NCBI GenBank assembly: GCA_934394585.1 | Contig: CAKRQU010000008.1 | Location: 1-64,000, forward strand | DNA from: an uncultured Eubacteriales bacterium | GTDB lineage: Bacteria; Bacillota; Clostridia; Oscillospirales; CAG-272 | Reading direction: 5' to 3' | Length of the DNA: 64,000 nucleotides | Shown: positions 33,048-42,067 of the stretch, one piece after another | How positions within the stretch are numbered: the first letter of the stretch is position 1 | Layout: each line of letters begins with the position of its first letter | Program-made: the position numbers and the translations under genes | Notes under the pieces: generated by a model | Told to the model about the DNA's origin: nothing | Database searches by the model: none | Seen by the model: the letters and a program-made list of their open reading frames with translations, nothing else

Positions 33048-33855
33048 CACAAAAAAGCCGGAAATACTTGTTTCCACAGGTACTTTCATTGGCAGGGCGA
33101 ACGGCAGGAACGAGCGTCTGATACCCGTGATAGCCGAAAACGCCGTCTGCGACGGATTTGAGCTGATGCTGCTGGAGGACTGGACAAACCGCCTACCCGC
33201 AGTATGCGATTTTCTTGTCGCGTCGGATTTTCATCCGAAAACAATTCATCTGGAAAAAAGCATAGGCGTGCTTTTGTCCGACGGCTCGGAGCAGCGTGCG
33301 CGGCAGGCGCTCGATACTTTCATGCGCGATATCGAAGCGGCGGCAAAGCTCGGCGCAGATCTTGCCGTGCTTCATTTCTGGGGCGGCAGACGTTCGGATT
33401 TTCATATAGATAAAAATCTGCCGTATATACCGCGTTTTTATGAGGCGGCGGATATTTACGGCATAACTCTGGCTATAGAAAATATACCGTGCGTTTACGG
33501 CACGCCGCTTTTTGCATGGAACAGAATAGCCGCGTACTATCCCGCGGCAAAGTTTATTTTCGATTCGCGTTTCGGCGCGTTTCACAATGAATATAAAAAA
33601 ATATTCGCTTCGCCGCATTGGGAAAATGTATGTCATACGCATATCAGCGATTTCGGTGGGGAAATGATACATCCGATACTGCACCCGGGCGAAGGCGCGA
33701 TAGATTTTGAAGATCTTTTTGCCGCCATGCCTTCGTATACGCCGATGATAACGGTGGAATCCCCCGTGCTGAATGCCGACGGCACGGCAGATACGGAAAA
33801 GCTGAACCGCACCGTGGCATACGTCCGCAGTCTGTGCGAGAAATACAGGAAATAA
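33040..33855 (+). CDS. Sugar-phosphate isomerase/epimerase-like TIM-barrel protein
   Basis: 271 aa with the AP-endonuclease-2-like TIM-barrel fold: metal/substrate residues in FELMLLEDW, LHFWGG, LAIENIPC, HTHISDFGG, HPGEGAIDF and VESPV. The family includes sugar isomerases and endonuclease IV. It is translationally coupled to lexA (8-nt overlap), so DNA repair (endonuclease IV-like) is possible, but several endonuclease IV zinc ligands are not evident by eye. Function open. Confidence 0.8.
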   Translation: MNNTKKPEILVSTGTFIGRANGRNERLIPVIAENAVCDGFELMLLEDWTNRLPAVCDFLVASDFHPKTIHLEKSIGVLLSDGSEQRARQALDTFMRDIEAAAKLGADLAVLHFWGGRRSDFHIDKNLPYIPRFYEAADIYGITLAIENIPCVYGTPLFAWNRIAAYYPAAKFIFDSRFGAFHNEYKKIFASPHWENVCHTHISDFGGEMIHPILHPGEGAIDFEDLFAAMPSYTPMITVESPVLNADGTADTEKLNRTVAYVRSLCEKYRK

Positions 33856-33859
33856 AAAA

Positions 33860-33889
33860 ACGGGAAATCCGCGCGATTTCCCGTTTTTT
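33860..33889 (+). terminator. Terminator of lexA operon
   Basis: ACGGGAAATC (33860-33869)/GATTTCCCGT (33875-33884), then T-run. Confidence 0.93.
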
Positions 33890-33964
33890 CTTTGTGCAAA
33901 GAAACAAAAAGCTACTTTTTCTCCCACAGGAGAACGGGGTGTACTTTTCTATGAAGAAAAGTAC

Positions 33965-34429
33965 CAAAAGTCAAAAAGAGGAAGGTATTCCTCTTTTAAA
34001 CTCTTTCTGTGTCGCCTCGCGGCGACTCGTGCTAACATACTGCCCCGACAGTCCGACTGTAGACTAAACCGGAAGCGCGGTTCAAATCCACGCTTAACAC
34101 GGACTTTAGTCTGTGCAGACTTAATCTATAGCCTTCCCCTACTCGATGTCCATCAAGCCATGCTCGCATAGTCGGAGTTTTGGCTATAGTGGGAAGCACA
34201 TCTAAACTTTCGGCGTGGAACCACCCACCCCGTCGAATCTGCTCGCTTTTTGCGGCGTATTTTGTTCGCACGCGCGGTATGGCTGTAGTTTTGCGGAGAG
34301 ATATACTTGAAATTTTTGCTTTTGCTATCTATAGTACATACTTGCCGCGCATTACTTCCTGCGGCTGACTCGACGGGGTGCGAGGTAGTTTGCAAAGGAG
34401 GGCGAGGAGCCTTCCTTTGATGACTTTTG
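33965..34429 (+). repeat. Dispersed 0.5-kb element, copy 3
   Basis: 465 bp, CAAAAGTCA (33965-33973) to TGACTTTTG (34421-34429). Stem CACGGAC (34098-34104)/GTCTGTG (34109-34115) and CGTAT (34256-34260)/GTATG (34277-34281) with two G-U pairs. Flanking modules 33890-33964 and 34430-34570, the right side carrying two GTACTTTTC palindromes. Reverse-strand reading frames that are open in other copies contain stops here. Convergent gap between the TIM-barrel gene and the MFS gene. Confidence 0.9.
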
Positions 34430-34586
34430 GTACTTTTCGTCAGTGAAAAGTACACCCCCGTTTCCTTTGTGGAGGAAAGTAACTTTCCCGCGCTTTTGTG
34501 AAAAGCGCGACCCCGTCCCGTTGGGACAAAGTAACCTTTTGGTACTTTTCGTCAGTGAAAAGTACCCCTCCCCCAAAAAATAAAAA

Positions 34587-34624
34587 ACAAAAAAGCAGAA
34601 ACGGCGTCGCGCCGCTTCTGCTTT
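34587..34624 (-). terminator. Terminator of MFS gene
   Basis: Minus-strand stem of ~13 bp (plus 34594-34606 with 34610-34623), then T-run. Confidence 0.85.
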
Positions 34625-34630
34625 TCGTTT

Positions 34631-35869
34631 TTATACCTTTTTCTTCTTCTGCGAACCGATTATGCCGAGCATTATCAGCATCAGCATAGGGAATATCGTG
34701 CCGATGGCTATGCCGGTGCGCAGCGCGGCACTTTCCGCATCCAGCCCTGCTTTCGCCGCGAGAGAAACCACGGCATCGCTTTTACCGAGCGTATCCGAAA
34801 CTATACCCGCGAGCCACGGACCGAGCGAGCAACCGCAATCGCCGCAGAGCGCGAGCACGGCAAACATTGCCGTTCCGCCGCGGGGAAATTCCGCCGAAGC
34901 CGCCGAGAGCGTGCCGGGCCACATCAGGCTGACGGAAAGCCCCGTCAGCGCACACGCCAGAAGCGATATGAAAGCATTCGGGACAAGCGCCGTCGCAAAA
35001 TAGCAGATTATACCGAGCACAGAGCAACCGACGAGTGCGCGATGCAGATTTATTCTTGAACCGAAAATGCCGTAGAGCATACGTCCCGTCCCCATAAATA
35101 CCGCAAAAAGTCCCGGTCCGAGCAGGTCGCCCACCACTTTTGAAATGGCAAGACCTTTTTCGGCAAAAAGCGATGACCATTGCGAAACGGTAAGCTCCGC
35201 CGCCCCGCCGCATAGCATCATTATCATTATTATATAGAAAAATTTATTTTTGAAAAGATGGGAAATACTGCCGTTTTCGCTGTCTTCTTCAGGCTGTACT
35301 ATCGGAACTTTCATGAAATTGAAAGCATTGAAAAGCGGAATCAATGCCCACACGAGCGGTATTATCCACCAGCGGGAACTGCCGACCAGTTTCAGCAGCA
35401 GAGTTGTACCGGCTACGGTGAGAAGCTGCCCCCAGCAGTAAAACGAATGGAGCAGACTCATCGAAGCTTCCTTGCAGTCGCTGGGAAGCGCATCCACAGT
35501 GGGACTCACCACCACTTCCGCAAGACCGCCGCCTATGGCATTCAGCATAGTGGCTATTATCAGTCCCGCATAAGAGGGCATTATCCTCGGCAGAACAGCG
35601 AGCGCGATAAGTCCCGCCACATTTGAAAAATGCGCCGTTACCATGAGCGAACGATAAGTAAATCTGTTGCCGAATTTTGCCGCCAGCAGATCCACGGCGA
35701 GCTGAGTGGCAAAATTTATCAGTATCAGCGTGCCCAGCAGGGAAAGCGATATGCCGAAATCCGTCTGAAATATGGCGAAAAATATCGGCGACAGATTATT
35801 TACCACAGCCTGCGTTATATAGCCTATATAGCAGGCGCGCAGTGTTCTTTTGTAATTTGGAGTTTCCAT
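34631..35869 (-). CDS. Major facilitator superfamily transporter
   Basis: 412 aa with about 12 transmembrane helices in two six-helix halves separated by a charged loop (PIVQPEEDSENGS, ~205-220). Conserved features include an AxxAxxxFGNR motif after helix 2 and GTGRMLYG in the second half. It resembles the FucP/sugar-type and uncharacterised MFS permeases of Clostridia; substrate unknown. Monocistronic, with a promoter at 35919-35946. Confidence 0.88.
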   Translation of the reverse strand: METPNYKRTLRACYIGYITQAVVNNLSPIFFAIFQTDFGISLSLLGTLILINFATQLAVDLLAAKFGNRFTYRSLMVTAHFSNVAGLIALAVLPRIMPSYAGLIIATMLNAIGGGLAEVVVSPTVDALPSDCKEASMSLLHSFYCWGQLLTVAGTTLLLKLVGSSRWWIIPLVWALIPLFNAFNFMKVPIVQPEEDSENGSISHLFKNKFFYIIMIMMLCGGAAELTVSQWSSLFAEKGLAISKVVGDLLGPGLFAVFMGTGRMLYGIFGSRINLHRALVGCSVLGIICYFATALVPNAFISLLACALTGLSVSLMWPGTLSAASAEFPRGGTAMFAVLALCGDCGCSLGPWLAGIVSDTLGKSDAVVSLAAKAGLDAESAALRTGIAIGTIFPMLMLIMLGIIGSQKKKKV

Positions 35870-35918
35870 CTTTGCCTTTTCCTTATAATATAATCGTGCT
35901 TTCGCACGTCACGCAAGC

Positions 35919-35946
35919 ATTATATCACGAAAAATAAAAAAGTCAA
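35919..35946 (-). promoter_or_regulatory. Promoter of MFS gene
   Basis: Minus strand TTGACT (plus 35941-35946), 16-nt spacer, TATAAT (plus 35919-35924). Divergent from the perR promoter. Confidence 0.75.
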
Positions 35947-35967
35947 CATAAATTTTTTATTTTTCTC

Positions 35968-36020
35968 TTGACAAAAGCGCAAAAGCGTGATAATATATAA
36001 TCAGTAATGATTATCATTAC
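35968..36020 (+). promoter_or_regulatory. perR promoter with Fur/PerR-type operator
   Basis: TTGACA (35968-35973), 17-nt spacer, TAATAT (35991-35996). The 17-nt palindrome GTAATGATTATCATTAC (36004-36020) lies over the expected transcription start. It is a good match to Fur/PerR boxes, implying autorepression of the perR-rbr unit. Confidence 0.85.
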
Positions 36021-36032
36021 ATGAGGTGATTA

Positions 36033-36416
36033 ATGGAACGCTATTCAAAACAGAGAGAGGCGATTCTTGCAAATCTCCGCGCAAGAAAAGATCATCCGAG
36101 CGCGGATATGGTTTACGAGGACCTGCGACGCGAATATCCGAATATCAGTCTGGGTACGGTTTACAGAAATCTTACCACGCTCGCCGAAAAAGGCGTGATA
36201 TTGCGGCTCTCGGAGCATGATAAGGATTATTTTGACGGAGATATAAGCCCGCACGCGCATTTCTTTTGCAGACAATGCGGAAAAATATATGATGTATTTC
36301 AGGCTTTTCCGGAAAAATATATAAAAGATACGGCGCGCAGACTGAATTGCGAAATAGAAGAGGCGGATATCACCATGCGCGGCGTTTGCGCCGAGTGCGC
36401 GGAAAAATACAAATAA
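36033..36416 (+). CDS. perR: Fur-family peroxide/metal regulator (PerR-like)
   Basis: 127 aa. N-terminal winged helix (SADMVYEDLRREYPNISLGTVYRNLTTL), then the metal-sensing domain with His-rich DGDISPHAHFFC and the structural zinc sites CRQCGK and CAEC. The downstream reverse rubrerythrin favours a PerR role over Fur. Its own promoter carries a matching palindromic operator. RBS GAGGTG. Short for the family (usual 135-150) but complete. Confidence 0.88.
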   Translation: MERYSKQREAILANLRARKDHPSADMVYEDLRREYPNISLGTVYRNLTTLAEKGVILRLSEHDKDYFDGDISPHAHFFCRQCGKIYDVFQAFPEKYIKDTARRLNCEIEEADITMRGVCAECAEKYK

Positions 36417-36454
36417 AAAATATCAAAAAATAAAAATTAACGGAGGATTTTATC

Positions 36455-37003
36455 ATGGCAAAATTTGTTTGCAAGGTATGCGGTTATGTTTACGAGGGCG
36501 ACAGCGCGCCCGAAAAATGCCCCCAGTGCGGTGTTTCCGGGGACAAATTCGAAAAAGTAGAGGAAAAGAGTGTTACATGGGCGACAGAACATGTCGTAGG
36601 TATCACAGATGGCGTTTCCGAAGATATTATCGCTGATCTCCGTGCCAATTTCAACGGAGAATGCTCCGAGGTAGGTATGTATCTTGCCATGGCAAGAGTT
36701 GCTTTCCGCGAGGGTTATCCCGAGATAGGTCTTTATTGGGAAAAAGCAGCTTATGAAGAGGCAGAGCATGCCGCCAAATTTGCGGAGATACTCGGCGAGG
36801 TTGTTACTCCCAGCACAAAGAAAAATCTGGAAATGAGAGTGGCGGCGGAAAACGGCGCTACTGCAGGCAAATACGATCTCGCGCGCCGTGCAAAGGCGGC
36901 AAATCTCGATGCCATCCACGATACTGTTCATGAAATGGCAAAGGACGAAGCCCGCCACGGCAAGGCTTTCGCGGGTCTGCTCGAAAGATATTTCGGCAAA
37001 TAA
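36455..37003 (+). CDS. rbr: Reverse rubrerythrin (rubredoxin domain first)
   Basis: 182 aa. Rubredoxin-type FeS4 site at the N-terminus (CKVCGYVYEG...CPQCG), then a ferritin-like di-iron four-helix domain with Glu/His ligands (NGECSEVGMYL, YEEAEHAAKF, KDEARHGKAF). Reverse rubrerythrins act as NAD(P)H-linked hydrogen peroxide reductases in anaerobes. It lies 38 nt after perR in the same operon, an oxidative-stress pair. Confidence 0.95.
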   Translation: MAKFVCKVCGYVYEGDSAPEKCPQCGVSGDKFEKVEEKSVTWATEHVVGITDGVSEDIIADLRANFNGECSEVGMYLAMARVAFREGYPEIGLYWEKAAYEEAEHAAKFAEILGEVVTPSTKKNLEMRVAAENGATAGKYDLARRAKAANLDAIHDTVHEMAKDEARHGKAFAGLLERYFGK

Positions 37004-37029
37004 TCAAAATAATGCGATAACAGGGAAGT

Positions 37030-37380
37030 CATGCCCATCGGTGCTGCCGATGGGTATGGCTTTTGTTGTATCAAGAAAACCACCCGTGCCGCGGGTGGTT
37101 CCAAAGAGGCTTTTGCCGATGAGCAATCCCTCCGCCTCGCGTTGCTCGGCACCTCCCTTTACACAAGGGAGGCAAAAAGTAGTTGTTGTCGCATTTGCGA
37201 CTGCAGTGCAAATTTGCAAATGTCAGACTTTTCAGAGGGCTTTCAGCCCTGCCAGTACCATGCCCTTATAGGGCTGTGCAAGCCACCGGCTTAGCCGGTG
37301 GTTATGACTTTTCTTTAAAGAAGCGGGCGACAGTCGCCACCCGTGACGTGGTCGCGCTTTTATGAAAAAGCGCCGTTTTC
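37030..37380. repeat. Terminator-like and palindromic module array, no core
   Basis: Starts with the likely rbr terminator (GCCCATCGG/CCGATGGGT, ~37033-37055). Then come AACCACCC/GGGTGGTT, CCTCCCTTT/AAGGGAGG, GCATTTGCGACTGC-type and CCACCGGCTTAGCCGGTGG hairpins, and a GGGCGACAGTCGCC module. It overlaps in type with arrays flanking the 0.5-kb elements, but the core is absent. No gene seen. Confidence 0.65.
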
Positions 37381-37381
37381 C

Positions 37382-37410
37382 TTGACTGAAAATCTGTTTT
37401 ATGCTATAAA
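37382..37410 (+). promoter_or_regulatory. Promoter of decayed sigma-factor/lipoprotein unit
   Basis: TTGACT (37382-37387), 17-nt spacer, TATAAA (37405-37410). Confidence 0.7.
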
Positions 37411-37506
37411 TAAAATAAAAAATAAAAAAATTAAAAAATCCGTAACCTTTTGCATGCGAAATACGGGTATTGCAATGAAGGACAAAAACGGCGGAAAGGA
37501 GAGGTA

Positions 37507-37587
37507 ATGGACGACGGTAAAATAATTAATCTTTTCCGGGAAAGATCCGAGGCGGCTATAGCGGAAACAAAGAAAAAATACGGATAA
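37507..37587 (+). pseudogene. ECF sigma factor remnant (N-terminal 26 codons)
   Basis: With AAAGGAGAGG as RBS, the ATG at 37507 opens DDGKIINLFRERSEAAIAET and KKKYG before a stop. This matches the start of region 2 of Clostridial ECF sigma factors, which open with (D)D-KIIxLFxxRSExAIxETxxKYG. The rest of the sigma gene is missing. A promoter sits 100 nt upstream, so a 26-residue peptide might still be made. Confidence 0.55.
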
Positions 37588-37903
37588 AAACGGTATCGTA
37601 AAAACAGCCGAATATATCGGCGCGGAGAGCGGGAAAATAAATTCCCTGCTTTTCGGCAAGGCTCGGCAAATTCAGCCTGCCGCGGGAAAGCCGGACGGAG
37701 AATACATGGTATTTGAAACGGAAATCCCCGCCATGGGAAACAAAAAAGCAAATATTTATCTCACGAAAGAAGGAGTAGTATACACCGATATTTTCGGTGT
37801 TCGTCTGAAATTCTCCGTAAACGAAAAAAATGCGCGGCAGCTTATGCGCGATATCATAAAAAACTGCCGCGGATATGAGAAAAAGGAAATTGTGAAAGGA
37901 TGA
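37583..37903 (+). pseudogene. Partial ORF joined to the sigma remnant
   Basis: Open frame beginning as DKNGIVKTAEYIGAE, directly overlapping the sigma stop in another frame and running to the stop at 37901-37903; the first ATG is at 37706 (65 aa from there: MVFETEIPAMGNKKANIYLTK and on). No RBS precedes that ATG. It looks like the C-terminal part of a separate protein fused by deletion to the sigma N-terminus. No family recognised. If translated at all, the ATG at 37706 is the only candidate. Confidence 0.45.
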
Positions 37904-37908
37904 CAAAA

Positions 37909-38910
37909 ATGAAAAGGATATTTTTATTTATACTTGCGGTGATGATGATATTTACCGTTTTTACATCGTGCGGAAAATCGCCCGATGAAACCACGGGAAG
38001 CAGCGGTACTGCCGCCGGTACTGCCGGTACGCAATCAAGCGAAACCACCACGGATAAACCTGCGGAACCGCCCGCAAAAATGAATGCGGCGCAGACATTG
38101 CTTTCGGAATTCAAAAGACTGGTAAAGGAAAATCCCGATGCGGATTCCATGGATATAGCACAGCTGCTTTGCAACCATGATTATCTGACCGATATGGATC
38201 TCGATGTATATACGCTTCCGCGCCCGACGGGCTACGAGCCTTTTGTAATCGGTATGAAGGAAGATTTCAAAGTGCCCGATTACGTGGAAATGACGGATAT
38301 TATCCCGCAAATGACGCCAAATCCGTTTGTCGCGCATATTTTTGAGCTGAAGGAAGGCACGGATGCGGAAAATTTTGCAAATCTGCTGAAAGAAAATGCG
38401 GATCTTGCTTTCAACGTATGCGTGGTAGCCACGGAATGCGAAGCGGGATATGAAGGTAAATTTGTCTTTGTCGTTATCTGCACGGAGGATATAGTGAAAA
38501 CTCCCGATCAGGTGGACAGATCGAGTGCCAGATACATTATGAAAAATCTGGTAAAAACCGTGGGAAAAGGAATGTCGATGATGACTGTCGATACCGACAG
38601 CGAGCTCAGCTCTTACTATTTCGGTCTGGAAAAGAGCCTTTCTCTCGTGGAAAAAACGGGCGCCGTATGCGAGCCGAGTATGCTCGGAGGTTCTTCCATC
38701 GTGATAGTAAAGGTAAAGAATACAAGCGATGCCGCAACAGTAGCGGATGAAATGCTTGCGGGGCTTGATACGGGCAAATGGATATGCGTCATAGCGGACG
38801 CAAAGAAAACAGCGTACCGCGGAGAATATGTGATAGGCGTCATGGGCAGCGAAAGCTACTGCGATGAAGTGATCGCCGCATTCAATGCGCTTTTTGGCGG
38901 TACAAAATAA
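37909..38910 (+). CDS. Secreted lipoprotein with two related domains
   Basis: 333 aa. Lipobox FTSC with the lipidated Cys21, then a Ser/Thr/Gly-rich linker (~25-50). Two halves look alike, each with a beta-alpha unit ending in 'EGKFVFVVIC' or 'RGEYVIGVMG' style strands, reminiscent of DUF4358-type domains. ATG 37909 has AAAGGA 8 nt upstream; the ATG at 37900 is only 1 nt from it. The gene follows the decayed sigma/ORF block and may once have been its target. Extracytoplasmic, function unknown. Confidence 0.75.
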   Translation: MKRIFLFILAVMMIFTVFTSCGKSPDETTGSSGTAAGTAGTQSSETTTDKPAEPPAKMNAAQTLLSEFKRLVKENPDADSMDIAQLLCNHDYLTDMDLDVYTLPRPTGYEPFVIGMKEDFKVPDYVEMTDIIPQMTPNPFVAHIFELKEGTDAENFANLLKENADLAFNVCVVATECEAGYEGKFVFVVICTEDIVKTPDQVDRSSARYIMKNLVKTVGKGMSMMTVDTDSELSSYYFGLEKSLSLVEKTGAVCEPSMLGGSSIVIVKVKNTSDAATVADEMLAGLDTGKWICVIADAKKTAYRGEYVIGVMGSESYCDEVIAAFNALFGGTK

Positions 38911-38925
38911 ATATAAAAAAGCTAA

Positions 38926-38959
38926 AACATCCCTTTATTTTCGTAAAGGGATGTTTTTT
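38926..38959 (+). terminator. Terminator of lipoprotein gene
   Basis: AACATCCCTTTA (38926-38937)/TAAAGGGATGTT (38944-38955), then T-run. Confidence 0.92.
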
Positions 38960-38991
38960 ATCGGAAAATTTTTCGCGTCGCAAAAATTTTG

Positions 38992-39020
38992 TGGACTTTT
39001 TCCGCAAAGTATGCTACAAT
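38992..39020 (+). promoter_or_regulatory. Promoter of lepA-hemW
   Basis: TGGACT (38992-38997), 17-nt spacer, TACAAT (39015-39020). Confidence 0.65.
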
Positions 39021-39051
39021 ATATTTAATCTGATAAACCGAGGAATATAAA

Positions 39052-40860
39052 ATGACAAGACAGGAAAAAATACGCAATTTTTCTATCATAGCTCATATAG
39101 ATCACGGAAAAAGCACGCTGGCGGACAGGCTTCTCGAATCCACCGAAAGCGTGGCAAAGCGCGATATGGAAGATCAGCTGCTCGACAATATGGATATAGA
39201 GCGCGAGCGCGGTATCACAATAAAGGCGCGTGCCGTAAAAGTGAATTACAAAGCAAAGGACGGGGAAGTATACGAATTCAATCTCATCGATACGCCCGGA
39301 CACGTCGATTTCAATTACGAAGTTTCGCGCTCGCTGAAAGCATGCGAGGGCGCACTGCTCGTAGTGGATGCCACGCAGGGAATAGAGGCGCAGACGCTGG
39401 CAAATACGTATCTCGCGCTGGAAAACGATCTGGAAATAATCCCCGTGATAAACAAAATAGATCTGCCGAGCGCCGATATAGAGGGCGTGCGCGGAGAAAT
39501 AGAAGATGTGATAGGCATACCTGCACAGGATTGCCCTGCGGTTTCCGCAAAAACGGGACTGAATATAGGCGATGTGCTGGAACGCATAGTGACGGATATC
39601 CCCGCGCCGAAAGGCGATGAAAATGCGCCGCTGAAATGCCTGATATTCGATTCTTACTACGATTCTTACCGCGGCGTGGTTGTTTATGTCCGCATAAAGG
39701 ACGGCGTTGTCCGCGCGGGAACGAAAATCCGCATGATGAATACCGGCGCGGAATTTGAAGTGGTGGATGTGGGTTATATGTCCGCTTTCGGTCTGATACC
39801 GGCGGAAAGCATCCGTGCGGGCGAGGTGGGATATATCACCGCGAGCATAAAAAATGTGAGCGATACGCGCGTGGGCGATACCGTGACGGATGCGGAAAAT
39901 CCGACGGCGGAGCCTTTTGAAGGATTTAAACAGGCGCTTCCCATGGTTTTCGCCGGAATTTATCCCGCGGACGGAGCGAAATATCCCGATCTGCGCGATG
40001 CTCTGGAAAAACTGCGCCTGAATGACGCGGCGCTTACCTTTGAACCCGAAACGAGTATAGCGCTCGGTTTCGGTTTCCGCTGCGGTTTTCTCGGGCTTTT
40101 GCACATGGAAATAATCGCGGAGCGGCTGGAACGCGAATTCAATCTCGATCTCGTCACCACCGCGCCGAGTGTTATTTATAAAGTGGCATACAAAAACGGA
40201 GAGGAAAAATATATCGACAATCCTGCCGTTTATCCCTCTCCCGATGAAATAGCCACAGCTTATGAGCCTGTGGTAAAGGCAAGCATTATCACACCCACGG
40301 ATTATGTGGGCGGCATAATGGATCTGTGCAAAGACAGACGCGGAGTTTTCTACGATATGAAATATATAGATAAAAACCGCGTGGAACTGCATTATACTCT
40401 GCCTCTCAATGAAATAATATACGATTTCTTTGACGCGCTGAAAAGCAGAAGCAAAGGCTATGCTTCGCTCGATTACGAGCTTGCGGGCTATGAGGAAAGC
40501 AGACTGGTGAAGCTGGATATTCTTCTGAATCTCGAAGTGGTGGATGCGCTTTCCTTCATAGTACATGCCGATAAAGCTTATGCCCGCGGCAGAAAAATAG
40601 TGGAGGCACTGAAGGAAAATATACCGCGTCAGCTTTTTGAAGTGCCTGTACAGGCGGCTATAGGCGGCAGAGTAATCGCCCGCGAAACTGTAAAAGCCAT
40701 GCGCAAAGATGTGCTGGCAAAATGTTACGGCGGCGATATAACAAGAAAAAAGAAGCTTCTCGAAAAACAAAAGGAAGGAAAAAAGCGCATGAGAAAGCTC
40801 GGTTCCGTGGAAGTTCCGCCGGAAACTTTTATGGCGGTATTGAAGCTGGACAACGAGTGA
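39052..40860 (+). CDS. lepA: Elongation factor 4 (LepA)
   Basis: 602-aa translational GTPase that acts on stalled or mis-translocated ribosomes. G1 AHIDHGKST, G2 RGITI, G3 DTPGH, G4 NKID at the N-terminus, then domains II, III, V and the LepA-specific C-terminal domain (RKKKLLEKQKEGKKRMR). Full length. It pairs with hemW downstream (14-nt gap), a conserved Firmicutes order. Confidence 0.97.
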   Translation: MTRQEKIRNFSIIAHIDHGKSTLADRLLESTESVAKRDMEDQLLDNMDIERERGITIKARAVKVNYKAKDGEVYEFNLIDTPGHVDFNYEVSRSLKACEGALLVVDATQGIEAQTLANTYLALENDLEIIPVINKIDLPSADIEGVRGEIEDVIGIPAQDCPAVSAKTGLNIGDVLERIVTDIPAPKGDENAPLKCLIFDSYYDSYRGVVVYVRIKDGVVRAGTKIRMMNTGAEFEVVDVGYMSAFGLIPAESIRAGEVGYITASIKNVSDTRVGDTVTDAENPTAEPFEGFKQALPMVFAGIYPADGAKYPDLRDALEKLRLNDAALTFEPETSIALGFGFRCGFLGLLHMEIIAERLEREFNLDLVTTAPSVIYKVAYKNGEEKYIDNPAVYPSPDEIATAYEPVVKASIITPTDYVGGIMDLCKDRRGVFYDMKYIDKNRVELHYTLPLNEIIYDFFDALKSRSKGYASLDYELAGYEESRLVKLDILLNLEVVDALSFIVHADKAYARGRKIVEALKENIPRQLFEVPVQAAIGGRVIARETVKAMRKDVLAKCYGGDITRKKKLLEKQKEGKKRMRKLGSVEVPPETFMAVLKLDNE

Positions 40861-40874
40861 GCGCGTGAAACAAA

Positions 40875-42017
40875 ATGTCGGAAAAGCTGCTCGGGATTTA
40901 TATTCATATACCTTTTTGCATGCACAAATGCGCATATTGCGATTTTTATTCCGTTCCGCATAAGCCGCAGGCGATGGATGCATATATAAAAGCGCTGACG
41001 GCGCAGATACGCCGCACGGGAAATTCCGCTTCTATGAAAAAGGTGGATACCGTATATTTCGGCGGAGGTACACCGTCGCTTATGACAGAGGCGGATATTG
41101 CTTTTGTAATGCAGGCTCTGCGCGATACATTTGAAATTTCGCGCGGCGCGGAAATCACTCTGGAGGCAAATCCCGGCACGGTGGACAGCGCAAAGCTTTC
41201 CGCTTTCAGAAACGCGGGCGTGAACAGGCTGAGCATGGGTATGCAGAGCGCTTCCGATGAGGAATTGCGCCGCCTTTCACGCATACATACGCGCGCCGAT
41301 TTTGAAAATTCTTATCTTCTCGCGCGCATGGAAGGTTTTGATAATATAAGTTTCGATCTGATGTACGGGCTTCCGCGGCAGAATGAAAAACTGCTTTCCG
41401 AAACGGTGGATTATGCCATGGAGCTGGCGCCGGAACATATTTCTTTTTACGGACTGAAAATAGAACCGGATACGCCTTTCGGCAATAATCCCGACGTGAT
41501 AAAATCCGTACCCGATGAGGATACGCAGGTGAATATGTATATGAAAACCGCTTCGGAGCTGGAAAAACACGGCTACAGGCAGTATGAAATAAGCAATTTT
41601 GCCAAACCCGGATATGAAAGCAGACATAATCTGAAATATTGGAAAAGCATGGATTATCTCGGTTTCGGACCGGGGGCGCATTCGTTCAATGACGGCAGGA
41701 TGTTTTCTTATAAAAAGGATCTGAAGCTGTATCTTTCATGTGACGATGATATGAAAATGCTCGGCGAAAATTATATTCCCGCGCAAAAGGAGCTTTCCGC
41801 TCAGTTTGTCATGCTCGCTTTCCGCACATCCGACGGCGTGGATACCGATGAATACAACAGGCGTTTCGGCGGGAATTTTGCGATAGAATATTACAGCAAA
41901 ATGAAGCCTTTTATAGATAAAGGATTTATAATTCAGGGCGACGGGAATTTCCGCCTTTCCAGAAACGGCATGCTTATATCAAATTATATTCTCAGTGAGA
42001 TACTGAATTTCGGTTGA
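40875..42017 (+). CDS. hemW: HemW-type radical SAM heme chaperone
   Basis: 380 aa. Radical SAM motif CMHKCAYC (Cys15, 19, 22) and FGGGTPSL. The HemN-like C-terminal domain is present, but the extra Cys of true coproporphyrinogen oxidase HemN (CxxxCxxCxC) is not: the motif is followed by DFYS. HemW proteins bind heme and hand it to apoproteins. Second gene of the lepA operon. Confidence 0.92.
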   Translation: MSEKLLGIYIHIPFCMHKCAYCDFYSVPHKPQAMDAYIKALTAQIRRTGNSASMKKVDTVYFGGGTPSLMTEADIAFVMQALRDTFEISRGAEITLEANPGTVDSAKLSAFRNAGVNRLSMGMQSASDEELRRLSRIHTRADFENSYLLARMEGFDNISFDLMYGLPRQNEKLLSETVDYAMELAPEHISFYGLKIEPDTPFGNNPDVIKSVPDEDTQVNMYMKTASELEKHGYRQYEISNFAKPGYESRHNLKYWKSMDYLGFGPGAHSFNDGRMFSYKKDLKLYLSCDDDMKMLGENYIPAQKELSAQFVMLAFRTSDGVDTDEYNRRFGGNFAIEYYSKMKPFIDKGFIIQGDGNFRLSRNGMLISNYILSEILNFG

Positions 42018-42030
42018 TGAGACAGAATGA

Positions 42031-42067
42031 AAAATCGCGGAAAGCTATTGGCTTTCCGCGATTTTTT
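42031..42067 (+). terminator. Terminator of lepA-hemW
   Basis: 14-bp perfect stem (42032-42045 with 42051-42064), T-run. Confidence 0.93.

Noticed and set aside
39025..40983. 652-codon open frame on the minus strand opposite lepA
   Set aside because: It is the antisense of a strongly conserved gene and its translation has no recognisable domain.
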